Positions 26,940-34,226 of a stretch of DNA of 64,000 nt are shown here, one piece after another; position 1 is the first letter of the stretch, and every line of letters starts with the position of its first letter. The DNA lies in assembly GCA_910577825.1 (NCBI GenBank), contig CAJTOK010000011.1, positions 6,163-70,162 of the forward strand, read 5' to 3'. The notes under the pieces are model-generated. The model was not told the DNA's origin. It did no database searches and saw only the letters and a list, made by a program, of their open reading frames with translations. The position numbers were made by a program, and so were the translations under genes. The stretch comes from an uncultured Lachnospiraceae bacterium (GTDB lineage: Bacteria > Bacillota > Clostridia > Lachnospirales > Lachnospiraceae).

Positions 26940-27353
26940 ATGAAGAACAGCAAATTAATGACACAAAGAGAAGAGGATTTAATGGAGTTTTTCTGGACAC
27001 AGGAGAATCCATTGACAATAACAGAAATGGAGGATATTCTTGATAAAGATAAATGGAACAGGGTTACTCTTTTCAGGGTTGTAAAAGGATTAATTAATAA
27101 GGGATACCTTGTAGTAAAGGGAATTGAAAGAAATAATACCCAGTATGCAAGGAAGGTTACACCAACAATAACAAAAGAGGAATATGCAGCACTCCTTTTA
27201 TCAGAACGTGGCATCAAAGGCAATTCTTTGGGAAAAGTTGTTTTGGCAATGCTTGGGACAGGGAAGAGGAAAAAAATTAAACAGGAAGATGGGAACAAGT
27301 TCATCCAGGAACTTGAAGATATAATAGACCAGATACGCAACCAGGAGGAATAG
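26940..27353 (+). CDS. BlaI-like repressor, cassette 1
   Basis: The 137-residue protein starts MKNSKLMTQREEDLMEFFW, a BlaI/MecI-type winged helix in which TLFRVVKGLINKGYLVVKG forms the recognition helix and wing. The C-terminal half (about 80-137) ends in a Glu/Ile coiled-coil-like helix. A similar protein is encoded at 31322, roughly 55-60% identical by eye. It overlaps no gene but lies two bases before the M56 protease gene, which may cleave it. The ribosome site (AGAAAGGC) is distant from the ATG. Confidence 0.85.
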   Translation: MKNSKLMTQREEDLMEFFWTQENPLTITEMEDILDKDKWNRVTLFRVVKGLINKGYLVVKGIERNNTQYARKVTPTITKEEYAALLLSERGIKGNSLGKVVLAMLGTGKRKKIKQEDGNKFIQELEDIIDQIRNQEE

Positions 27354-27355
27354 AG

Positions 27356-28537
27356 ATGCAGTTTACTCTTTATTCACTGGCTATGGCTGTTTTATGTAGC
27401 AGCATATTTATTTTAATTATTTCTGCTTTACATAAGAATTACTATTTTATGGATATATCCAGCGTTTATGGAATAGTGCTTCTTTATTTATTCTGTGGTT
27501 TAAGAATGTTTATACCTGTTGAATTTTCATGGGCGAGGGTAATACGTATGCCAGATTTTTTCAACAAGCTGTACAGGCTTTTTACCAGGGAATTATTTAT
27601 TATTGGCAGCTGCCATATCTGCATATATCATTTTCTTTGTGCTATCTGGATTGCCAGGGCAATTAAAATTCTTGCAGAGTTGATTTACATATATTTTGAT
27701 TACAATAATAGCATCAAAAATTTATCTGTAAACACCAAAAGCCCGGATATAAAGACAGCAAGGAAAATAATAGAAAAGATATATAATAAAAGAGTAGAAA
27801 TAGTAGTAAGTCCTGATATAGATGAACCTGTAAGTTTTGGAATTATACATAGAAAAATCCTTATACCAGATTATACATACAGTGAAAAAGACCTGTATTA
27901 TATTTTAAGCCATGAATGTGCACATTTAAAAAACCATGATTTACTTGTACAGGTTCTGGTAAATATTTTATGTGCTGTTTACTGGTGGAATCCATCTGTA
28001 TATTCTCTTAGAAATGGTTTAGAGAAAAGTTTTGAATTACGTTGTGACCACATAGTAATAAAGAATTTAAACAATAACGAAACTGCTGCTTATCTTGAAA
28101 CTATACTGAAAGTTTTTAGAAACCAGAATGGCCTGCTGTTTGACCGCCATAATAAGGTAAGGCTTCTTGGAACAGAAGAAGATAATATGCAGGAGATAAA
28201 GGAAAGATTTACATTAATTTCCAGAATGAAAACAAAGAAAACCAGGCCATTTGGAAAATGGGCTGTGACAGGCATAATGATATGTCTAATAGTATTATCA
28301 TACTCATTTATATTACAAACAGCTTTCCAGCCATCAGCAGAACAGATAGAAACAGAAGCTCTTATATATGAACTTACAGCTTCAAATGGCTATATTGTTA
28401 AATATGCTGATGGTACATATGTTTTAAAATCAGAAAAAGGTGATGTAACTATAATTGATAAAGAAACAGCTGGTAAACTGGTATATGAAAGCGGACTTAA
28501 AATAATTGAGGAGGAAAGCAACTATGAGGAAAATTAA
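27356..28537 (+). CDS. M56-family membrane metalloprotease, BlaR1/MecR1-like, short sensor tail
   Basis: Four membrane segments are expected: three before residue 120 and one at about 302-324. The zinc motif HECAH lies at residues 186-190, with the third ligand region ELRCDHIVI about 40 residues later. The family senses an extracellular signal and cuts the partner BlaI repressor. Its C-terminal tail (about 325-393) replaces the penicillin-binding sensor of BlaR1 with a short domain (LIYELTASNGYIVKYADGTY) of unknown ligand. It is translated two bases after the BlaI-like gene and overlaps the small secreted protein gene. Confidence 0.85.
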   Translation: MQFTLYSLAMAVLCSSIFILIISALHKNYYFMDISSVYGIVLLYLFCGLRMFIPVEFSWARVIRMPDFFNKLYRLFTRELFIIGSCHICIYHFLCAIWIARAIKILAELIYIYFDYNNSIKNLSVNTKSPDIKTARKIIEKIYNKRVEIVVSPDIDEPVSFGIIHRKILIPDYTYSEKDLYYILSHECAHLKNHDLLVQVLVNILCAVYWWNPSVYSLRNGLEKSFELRCDHIVIKNLNNNETAAYLETILKVFRNQNGLLFDRHNKVRLLGTEEDNMQEIKERFTLISRMKTKKTRPFGKWAVTGIMICLIVLSYSFILQTAFQPSAEQIETEALIYELTASNGYIVKYADGTYVLKSEKGDVTIIDKETAGKLVYESGLKIIEEESNYEEN

Positions 28538-28772
28538 AAAGGTACTTGTAACTATAGCGGCAGGTGTGGTAATTCTTAATACATTTAATGCTGCTTCTGT
28601 TAGTGCCAGTGCTGCAGTATATAATACAGATGATGGTGTGTGTATGCCATATGCAGATGAAATTGAAACAAAATGGAGATACAATAGAGGTGTTTTACAG
28701 TACCGCCGCTGGAATGTTACAAGAGGCTACTGGGTTGACCCAGACTGGATAGATTACAAGTATAAAGGATAA
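28524..28772 (+). CDS. Small secreted protein with YRRWNVTRGYWVDPDW motif
   Basis: The start at 28524 follows GAGGAGGA, so the gene overlaps the end of the M56 gene. The 82-residue product has a signal peptide (MRKIKKVLVTIAAGVVILN, then ASVSASAA) and a mature part of about 45 residues rich in Tyr, Trp and Arg: KWRYNRG followed by VLQYRRWNVTRGYWVDPDW. The charged, aromatic layout suggests a small exported peptide or signal. The relation to the M56 protease in front of it is by position only. I recognise no named family. Confidence 0.7.
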   Translation: MRKIKKVLVTIAAGVVILNTFNAASVSASAAVYNTDDGVCMPYADEIETKWRYNRGVLQYRRWNVTRGYWVDPDWIDYKYKG

Positions 28773-28854
28773 ATATAAGTAATTATGCAGCCAGTCCAGG
28801 GAAATATGTATTTTAGATGGCAGGATATAAGGAAAAAGGGGAGTGGTAACAGGC

Positions 28855-29193
28855 TTGGATGATATAACTATATTATTAAAGGATAATGGTAAGGATGTAT
28901 ATGTAAAAGCAGATGATATCCATTATATAGAAAGCCAGAATAATAAACTGGTTTTTGCAATGGATGGCAAAAAGATAATTAATAAAGGGACAATTAAGAG
29001 TATGCTGGAAAGCTTAAAAGACCAGCAGCAGTTCTGCCATATACATAGAAGTTATATAGTTAATCTCGCCCATATAAGGGAACGGGATGAAAATGACCTT
29101 CTTATGCCAGATGGCCAGAAAATCCCTGTCAGCAGACATAGATTAACAAATTTTAAAAAACAGTATGCAAATTATTTAAAAAACTCATTATGA
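28855..29193 (+). CDS. Stand-alone LytTR DNA-binding protein, cassette 1
   Basis: The 112-residue protein is only a LytTR domain: ITILLKDNGKDVYVKADDI, then FCHIHRSYIVNLAHIRERD and MPDGQKIPVSRHRLTNF. It lacks a receiver, so control is probably by amount or by a partner. The TTG at 28855 is chosen because its GGGGAG spacing matches that of the ATG-initiated cassette 2 copy; GTG 28843 is closer to the ribosome site and less likely. It sits 82 bases after the secreted-peptide gene. Confidence 0.8.
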   Translation: MDDITILLKDNGKDVYVKADDIHYIESQNNKLVFAMDGKKIINKGTIKSMLESLKDQQQFCHIHRSYIVNLAHIRERDENDLLMPDGQKIPVSRHRLTNFKKQYANYLKNSL

Positions 29194-29254
29194 TGTATGT
29201 AATGTTGCATGGTTTATTTCTATTTTTAAATTTTTAAAAGATGGTTTATGGAAT

Positions 29255-29288
29255 ATGGTAAAATAAGTAAAATGGTAAAGTAAGTAAA
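29255..29288 (+). repeat. Tandem 17-base repeat
   Basis: ATGGTAAAATAAGTAAA (29255-29271) is followed at once by the same word with one change (29272-29288). Confidence 0.7.
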
Positions 29289-29314
29289 ATTTCAAAAGCT
29301 ACGGGAATAGCGGT

Positions 29315-29362
29315 AAAGGTGTAAAGCCAAAGCAAGTTATAACAGGTTTTACACCTTTTTAT
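29315..29362 (+). terminator. Terminator after cassette 1
   Basis: Arms AGGTGTAAAGCC (29317-29328) and GGTTTTACACCT (29345-29356), one wobble, followed by TTTTTATTA. The rest of the gap to the insertion element at 29539 holds no gene. Confidence 0.8.
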
Positions 29363-29538
29363 TATGGTTTTATTAAATATTAAATATAAAACTAGCCTAT
29401 ATCATTAAAGATGTGTTATAAGGAATATTTGGAATAGCTATGGTCTTTTTAGTTGCTAACATGCCAGATGAAAAGCAGGATTGTATAATTATATTTTTAT
29501 CATAAATTAATATGATAAATTTTCTTGATAATTTGATA

Positions 29539-29559
29539 GATAGTGTAACTTTACTTGGG
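29539..29559 (+). repeat. Left terminal inverted repeat of the ISLre2-type element
   Basis: 21 bases, perfect match to the right end in inverted orientation. Confidence 0.9.
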
Positions 29560-29644
29560 GAATTTTTAGAAAAAAATGGAAAAGAGACACTTCTTTGTAG
29601 TATAATATAATCACCGAAAAAATACAAAGAAAGAAGGTGTCCCT

Positions 29645-31114
29645 ATGAATAACAGTATACAGTATTTTTTGGAAAATGGAATACCTAAATTAGAAAAAAC
29701 TAAAAAAGATTTTTTTACAAATCCAATGTGTTTTGATGAATATATAGAAAATGTGAAAAAAATAGTATTAGATTTTGGATGCCATATAATTACTGAAGCA
29801 CTGGAAGAATGCAATATGTTACTGGAAGAAAGCATGAAAAGGGTTATACACTGGCATGTTAAAGACCGCAGCCAGAAAAATATAATGTCACCTGTGGGCC
29901 TGCTGTGTTTTACACGGACAAGATTTAAAAACAAGGAAACAAAAGAAACAGCATACCTTCTTGACAGGGTCATTGGGCTTGGTGCACATGCCCGTATGAT
30001 TGATGGGGTAAAAGCAGCCATCCTTGAAGAAGCAGTACAGACAAGTTATGAAAAAGCTGGCAGGGAAGCCTGCCCAGGGGAATGTGTGTCCAGGGAAACA
30101 GTAATGCGCCATGTACGTGGGATGGAAATACCAGTAAAAAGCCAGGAAGAGCCTGACAGGAAAAGAAAAGCCAGGGAACTGTATGTTGAAGCAGATGAGG
30201 ACCATGCTGCTCTGCAGTTCCATAAGAAAAAGGGGGATATAAAACGTTTTAAGGGGCATGCGGATAATAACCAGGTTGTGAAGCTTGTGTACGTACATGA
30301 GGGGTATACAGACAGTGCCATGAAGAGGAAAGAATTAAAAAATGCAGTATATTTTGGCGGGCTTTACCGTGGTAAAGATAATGGAAAACTCTGGAATGAG
30401 GTAAAAACATATATAGGGAAACAGTATGCAGCAGAAGAAATGGAAAAAATTTATTTCCAGTCTGATGGTGGTGCATGGATGAAGAAAGGCCTGGAAACAC
30501 TGGGGGCAGAGTTTGTACTGGATGGGTTCCATATACAGAAATACATAAGGAGGATGGCACGCCTGGCAGGGGACACGGAGGAAAAAAGGGAAGAAAACAG
30601 GAAAAAAATACAGGGATGGATTGAAAAAGGCAGCCGCAAAGAACTGGAAGGATGGGCTGTACAGATAAAAACCGGCATGAAAGAAAAAGACCAGAAAAAA
30701 CTGGAAGAAAGTTTAAAATATATAAAAAACAACTGGCAGGGGATAAGAAGACGTGTAAAAAATAAAGAAAGCATAAATGGAAGCAGCACAGAAAGCCATA
30801 TAAGCCATGTGCTTTCTTCACGTTTAAGTTCCAGGCCAAAGGGATGGTGCAGGGAAGGGCTGGATAAAATGGCACAGTTAAGGGTTTACTGGAAAAATGG
30901 TGGCAGCCTGCTGGAGCTTGTAAAATACCAGAAAGAGGAAAAAATTACAGAAAAAACAGAAGAAAAAAAATATTTCAGTGCAACAGAAATGGTTACATGG
31001 GAGAAAAAACACAGGAAAACAAATGGGAAATATATAGAAGCATTACGTGCAAGCATAAGCAGCCAGATATCTGCAAAAGTATTTTTTAATGCATCCATTG
31101 CTGGATTGTGTTAA
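29645..31114 (+). CDS. ISLre2-family transposase
   Basis: The 489-residue protein fits the UPF0236/ISLre2 transposase family: an N-terminal region with FDEYIENVKKIVLDFGCHI, the central block ELYVEADEDHAALQFHKKK with acidic residues typical of the catalytic core, DGGAWMKKGLETLGAEFVLDGFHIQKYI, and the C-terminal ESHISHVLSSRLSSRPKGW segment. GAAAGAAGG precedes ATG 29645. The frame is intact, so the transposase may be active. Confidence 0.93.
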   Translation: MNNSIQYFLENGIPKLEKTKKDFFTNPMCFDEYIENVKKIVLDFGCHIITEALEECNMLLEESMKRVIHWHVKDRSQKNIMSPVGLLCFTRTRFKNKETKETAYLLDRVIGLGAHARMIDGVKAAILEEAVQTSYEKAGREACPGECVSRETVMRHVRGMEIPVKSQEEPDRKRKARELYVEADEDHAALQFHKKKGDIKRFKGHADNNQVVKLVYVHEGYTDSAMKRKELKNAVYFGGLYRGKDNGKLWNEVKTYIGKQYAAEEMEKIYFQSDGGAWMKKGLETLGAEFVLDGFHIQKYIRRMARLAGDTEEKREENRKKIQGWIEKGSRKELEGWAVQIKTGMKEKDQKKLEESLKYIKNNWQGIRRRVKNKESINGSSTESHISHVLSSRLSSRPKGWCREGLDKMAQLRVYWKNGGSLLELVKYQKEEKITEKTEEKKYFSATEMVTWEKKHRKTNGKYIEALRASISSQISAKVFFNASIAGLC

Positions 31115-31221
31115 AACAAAAAATAATATTTTGTCTGTTGGAAATGATTATTTAATATTATGCCATAAGTTTATATATTAATGTATCAAAAAATGCTAAA
31201 ACACATATACCCTGTCATATA

Positions 31222-31242
31222 CCCAAGTAAAGTTACACTATC
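31222..31242 (-). repeat. Right terminal inverted repeat of the ISLre2-type element
   Basis: 21 bases, reverse complement of the left end. Confidence 0.9.
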
Positions 31243-31253
31243 AATTTGATACC

Positions 31254-31282
31254 TTGACATTGATATAAATATATACTATTAT
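31254..31282 (+). promoter_or_regulatory. Promoter of BlaI-like cassette 2
   Basis: TTGACA (31254-31259), 17 bases, TATTAT (31277-31282), homologous to the cassette 1 promoter. No palindrome like TATCATTTGATGATA follows it. Confidence 0.75.
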
Positions 31283-31321
31283 ATCTTATACAGCAAATAT
31301 TAGAAAGGTATGGCTAATTTT

Positions 31322-31735
31322 ATGAAAAACAGTAAATTAATGACGCAGAAAGAAGAAATTGTAATGGATATTTTCTGGACACAAAAAAAACCGCTGACAA
31401 TAACAGAATTAGCAGGTTTTTTTTATAAAGAAAAACTGAAACAGGTTACTCTTTTTAGAATTGCAAACAGTTTACTGGACAAAGGATATCTTGAAATATA
31501 TGGGTTTGAAAGGAATAATACCCAATATGCAAGAAAATTTGTACCAGCTCTTACAAAAGAGGAGTATGCGGCAGTTCTTTTGTCGGAACATGGTATAAAA
31601 AGCACATCTTTAGTAAAAATTGCTTTATCAATGCTTGGTTATGGAAAGAGGAAAGAAATTAACCAGGATGAGAAAGACAAGCTAATCGAAGAACTTGAGA
31701 GTATAATAGCACGCATACGCAGCCAGGATGAATAA
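31322..31735 (+). CDS. BlaI-like repressor, cassette 2
   Basis: A second BlaI/MecI-type winged-helix protein of 137 residues, starting MKNSKLMTQKEEIVMDIFW and matching the cassette 1 repressor along its length (GKRKEINQDEKDKLIEELESI versus GKRKKIKQEDGNKFIQELED). The start at 31322 is preferred to the ATG at 31310, which lies too close to GAAAGG. No M56 protease follows, so its control may depend on the cassette 1 protease or another signal. It lies just downstream of the insertion sequence. Confidence 0.8.
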   Translation: MKNSKLMTQKEEIVMDIFWTQKKPLTITELAGFFYKEKLKQVTLFRIANSLLDKGYLEIYGFERNNTQYARKFVPALTKEEYAAVLLSEHGIKSTSLVKIALSMLGYGKRKEINQDEKDKLIEELESIIARIRSQDE

Positions 31736-31791
31736 ATATGCTGTTTTGTGGAGAAACAGCCAGAGTACAGGGAAAAGGAGTGGTAACAGGT

Positions 31792-32121
31792 ATGGAAAGC
31801 ACAACTATATTATTAAAGGATAATGGCAAAGATTTATATGTAACAGGGGATGATATCTACTATATAGAGAACCAGCATAATAATCTGGTTTTTACATTAA
31901 AGGACAGGAAGGTAAGTAATAAAGGCACTATTAAAAATATAATGGAAAGTTTGAATGGCCAGTTCTGTCATATACATAGAAGTTATATAGTTAATCTTTC
32001 CCATATAAAAGGACGGGATAAAAATGACCTTCTTATGCCAGATGGCCAGAAAATCCCTATTAGTAAATACAGGTTACAGCATTTTAATGAACAGTATAGA
32101 AAATACTGGGGAAATTTATAA
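31792..32121 (+). CDS. Stand-alone LytTR DNA-binding protein, cassette 2
   Basis: The 109-residue LytTR domain (TTILLKDNGKDLYVTGDD, FCHIHRSYIVNLSHIKGRD, MPDGQKIPISKYRLQHF) closely resembles the cassette 1 copy. ATG 31792 follows AAGGAG. It comes 56 bases after the BlaI-like gene, without the M56 and secreted-peptide genes that separate the pair in cassette 1; a deletion between them would explain this arrangement. The 246 bases after it are AT-rich, with no gene visible until the micro-frames at 32368. Confidence 0.8.
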   Translation: MESTTILLKDNGKDLYVTGDDIYYIENQHNNLVFTLKDRKVSNKGTIKNIMESLNGQFCHIHRSYIVNLSHIKGRDKNDLLMPDGQKIPISKYRLQHFNEQYRKYWGNL

Positions 32122-32367
32122 TAATATACGTAATATTACATAGTACATTATATATGTTAAATAGCAGGAAAATAACATTTTTAATGCCATAATTTACATT
32201 TTTACTATAAAAAATAACTATTTATACCCCTACATTGTCCATTTGTACTAACATACTTGAAAATAATACTATAATATATTATATAAAATATACAGATTGC
32301 CAGTAGAATTATATGGCAAATCTGTATATGCTGACATGTATTTTATAATAGGAAAGGGGGAATACAG

Positions 32368-32461
32368 GTGAAAAAAACAGGTGGTACTGGATAAAGGAAA
32401 AGACCAGCTAAAAACATTTAAGACACCCAAAATAGTACAAAACCAGAAAGTGGGGGATTAA
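32368..32461 (+). pseudogene. Frameshifted micro-ORF for a short Lys-rich peptide
   Basis: GTG 32368 behind AGGAAAGGGGG opens a frame that stops at 32394. Reading from CAG 32378 in the next frame gives the open stretch QVVLDKGKDQL-KTFKTPKIV-QNQKVGD to the stop at 32459-32461. One A fewer in the seven-A run at 32371-32377 would join the two into a peptide of 30 residues. The strong ribosome site supports a former or programmed-shift gene. The evidence is limited to this reading. Confidence 0.4.
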
Positions 32462-32463
32462 AA

Positions 32464-32568
32464 ATGGGAGCAAAAAGAAAAATTAGTAAAACGGCAATAG
32501 CTATGACACTGGCAGTATCAGCAATAGCAGGAACATTCGCAACCAAATTATACAACAGTAGAAGGTAA
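32464..32568 (+). CDS. Small peptide with signal-like sequence, possibly frameshifted
   Basis: ATG 32464 follows GTGGGGGATT. The 34-residue frame has a typical export signal: basic start (MGAKRKISKTAIAMTLAVSA), hydrophobic core, AGTFA. After the signal the zero frame ends quickly in KLYNSRR, whereas the +1 frame continues NYTTVEGKWIPAQ to 32587. The second reading may be the original mature peptide. Position beside the LytTR gene and ABC transporter suggests a small exported peptide. Confidence 0.45.
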   Translation: MGAKRKISKTAIAMTLAVSAIAGTFATKLYNSRR

Positions 32569-32613
32569 ATGGATACCTGCACAATAATATTATATATAGT
32601 GGGAGAAATGTCT

Positions 32614-32793
32614 ATGAAAACCGCCAGAAGTTTAATTATACCTGTTTGTTGTTTATGCTTGTTATCTTTATTATTTATTAGTGGCTGCCAGATGAAGAAG
32701 CAGACTGAAATAAACAATGAAGAAGCAGGGAGCAGCGGAGATGCACCGGGAATATTTAAGGGTGGTGGAAGTAATGTTTTTAAATACGTTTAA
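32614..32793 (+). CDS. Small lipoprotein
   Basis: A 59-residue product with signal peptide and lipobox ISGC (about residues 18-21) and a short acidic, Gly-rich mature end. GGGAG precedes ATG 32614; an upstream start at 32569 lacks a site. Its last 20 bases overlap the ABC-2 permease gene, which implies coupling, so it is probably an immunity- or accessory-type lipoprotein of that transporter. Confidence 0.6.
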   Translation: MKTARSLIIPVCCLCLLSLLFISGCQMKKQTEINNEEAGSSGDAPGIFKGGGSNVFKYV

Positions 32794-33571
32794 AGCTGAT
32801 ATTATAAGATGTTTTAATTTAAAAAGGATTATATTTATTTTACTTGCATTTATAGCTGTTTTACTGGGAGGGCAGGCACAATATATACAAATCTGTTCAG
32901 AGTTAAGTTATGAAAAAAGAAAGGGTATAATTGAGATTTTAGGTAATGCGTTGTTATTTGACAAATTTAAAATAGTGCTGGTAGTTTTACTTGCAGCATT
33001 GCATACAAACAGTTTCTGCAAAGATGATAATACACATTATCTTAGAATGATATTAAACAGGACTAATATTGTATATTATACGTGGGCAAGGTTTTTAACA
33101 AATATGGCAGTTGTCATTATTTTAAGTGTACTGGGGTTTATATTATCTGCGGTTGTGCTTTTTCCGTTTTTCCCAATAATTTCCTTATTCCAGGATTATG
33201 ATTGTTATTATAAGGAACTGGCTTTAAATTATCACTTTTTATACATAATTTTTATGGGATTCCAGTTTGGAATAGTAGTAGCAGCATTTAGCAGTATAGG
33301 GCTGGCTTTTTCCACATTCCAGCCAAATGCTTTTGTAAGCATAGGGATAGCAGGGCTGGTCTTTTTCCTGTCAGCTTCTTATATACCGCCAGAATCTGTC
33401 TTTGATGTCCTGCCTTTGGTATCCATGACACCATCATTTATAAAATCAGATGATGCTTCCCGGATACTTAATTTATCGTGGAGCATATTTTACCCGGTGT
33501 TAGTTATAATGGCCAGCGGGTATATTTTTTACCGCCGGCTGGACTGGAGGGCTGGTAATGGAAACATTTAA
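32774..33571 (+). CDS. ABC-2 type transporter permease, first subunit
   Basis: The start at 32774 (MFLNTFKADIIRCF) is chosen over 32717 because of GGTGGAAG. The 265-residue protein has six hydrophobic segments in the ABC-2 pattern, with a short cytoplasmic N-terminus, e.g. IIFILLAFIAVLLGG, KIVLVVLLAAL, and NMAVVIILSVLGFILSA. Together with the interrupted permease at 33558 and the ATPase at 36254 it would form a multidrug or peptide-type exporter/immunity transporter. It overlaps the next gene by 14 bases. Confidence 0.75.
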   Translation: MFLNTFKADIIRCFNLKRIIFILLAFIAVLLGGQAQYIQICSELSYEKRKGIIEILGNALLFDKFKIVLVVLLAALHTNSFCKDDNTHYLRMILNRTNIVYYTWARFLTNMAVVIILSVLGFILSAVVLFPFFPIISLFQDYDCYYKELALNYHFLYIIFMGFQFGIVVAAFSSIGLAFSTFQPNAFVSIGIAGLVFFLSASYIPPESVFDVLPLVSMTPSFIKSDDASRILNLSWSIFYPVLVIMASGYIFYRRLDWRAGNGNI

Positions 33572-33804
33572 AAGTGCTGCTGCTTTTTCTTTCTGTAATA
33601 TAAACAGGTGGAAAAAGGACTTAAGGGTATGGCTTGTGCTTTTGTTTACCCTGTTTATTATAATAGAATATTTAACCTATTGTAGCAAGAAGTCCCCCAC
33701 TTCTAAAGTGGTGGGATGAATTGCGTCCTGTTGTAGTTCTTGACAAATAGAAAATAATATATTACAATAAAATCAGTCGAAAAACAGGAAAGGCTGATAG
33801 ACTT

Positions 33805-34221
33805 ATGGAACTAGATAACAATGCTCATTCGGTATTTTTGTTATACTATCATCTTGTACTCGTTGTGAAATATAGAAGAAAAGTATTCGATGATGAAATT
33901 TCTGACAGAGCTAAAGAAATATTTGGGTATATTTCGCCAAATTACAATATAACCTTGCAGGAATGGAATCATGATAAAGACCATGTGCATATTCTGTTCA
34001 AGGCTCACCCCAAAAGTGAAATAAGCAAATTCATAAATGCATACAAAAGTGCAAGCAGCAGGCTTTTGAAGAAAGAATTTCCGCAAATAAGACAAAAGCT
34101 ATGGAAAGAATATTTTTGGAGTCAAAGTTTTTGCTTGCTTACAACAGGCGGAGCACCTATTGAAGTAATTAAGAAATATATTGAAACACAAGGACAAGAA
34201 AACAGGCAAAAAAAGAGGTGA
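33805..34221 (+). CDS. tnpA: IS200/IS605 TnpA transposase (Y1 HUH)
   Basis: The 138-residue TnpA has the HUH motif at His60-Val-His62 (WNHDKDHVHILF) and the catalytic Tyr125 in KKYIETQG. It acts as a dimer on single-stranded DNA ends, cutting and joining at hairpins. The frame is intact. A ribosome site is weak (GGAAAGGC some bases upstream). It overlaps tnpB by 4 bases at the longest start. Confidence 0.93.
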   Translation: MELDNNAHSVFLLYYHLVLVVKYRRKVFDDEISDRAKEIFGYISPNYNITLQEWNHDKDHVHILFKAHPKSEISKFINAYKSASSRLLKKEFPQIRQKLWKEYFWSQSFCLLTTGGAPIEVIKKYIETQGQENRQKKR

Positions 34222-34226
34222 AAATA

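Larger units (their letters stand above)
29539..31242 (+). mobile_element. ISLre2-family insertion sequence, intact
   Basis: A 1704-base element is bounded by 21-base inverted repeats at 29539-29559 (beginning GATAGTGTAACTTTACTTGG) and 31222-31242, identical on reverse complement. Both sides carry the 9-bp duplication AATTTGATA. One full transposase gene fills it. The perfect ends and target duplication indicate a recent insertion. It sits between the two BlaI/LytTR cassettes, and only two bases separate the right-hand duplication from the -35 box of the second BlaI-like gene. Confidence 0.92.
29530..31251. repeat. 9-bp target site duplication flanking the ISLre2-type element
   Basis: AATTTGATA occurs at 29530-29538 and 31243-31251, directly outside the two terminal inverted repeats. 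Confidence 0.9.

Noticed and set aside
30249..30875. 208-codon minus-strand frame inside the transposase
   Set aside because: Cys/Phe/Leu/Pro-rich antisense shadow of the intact transposase gene.
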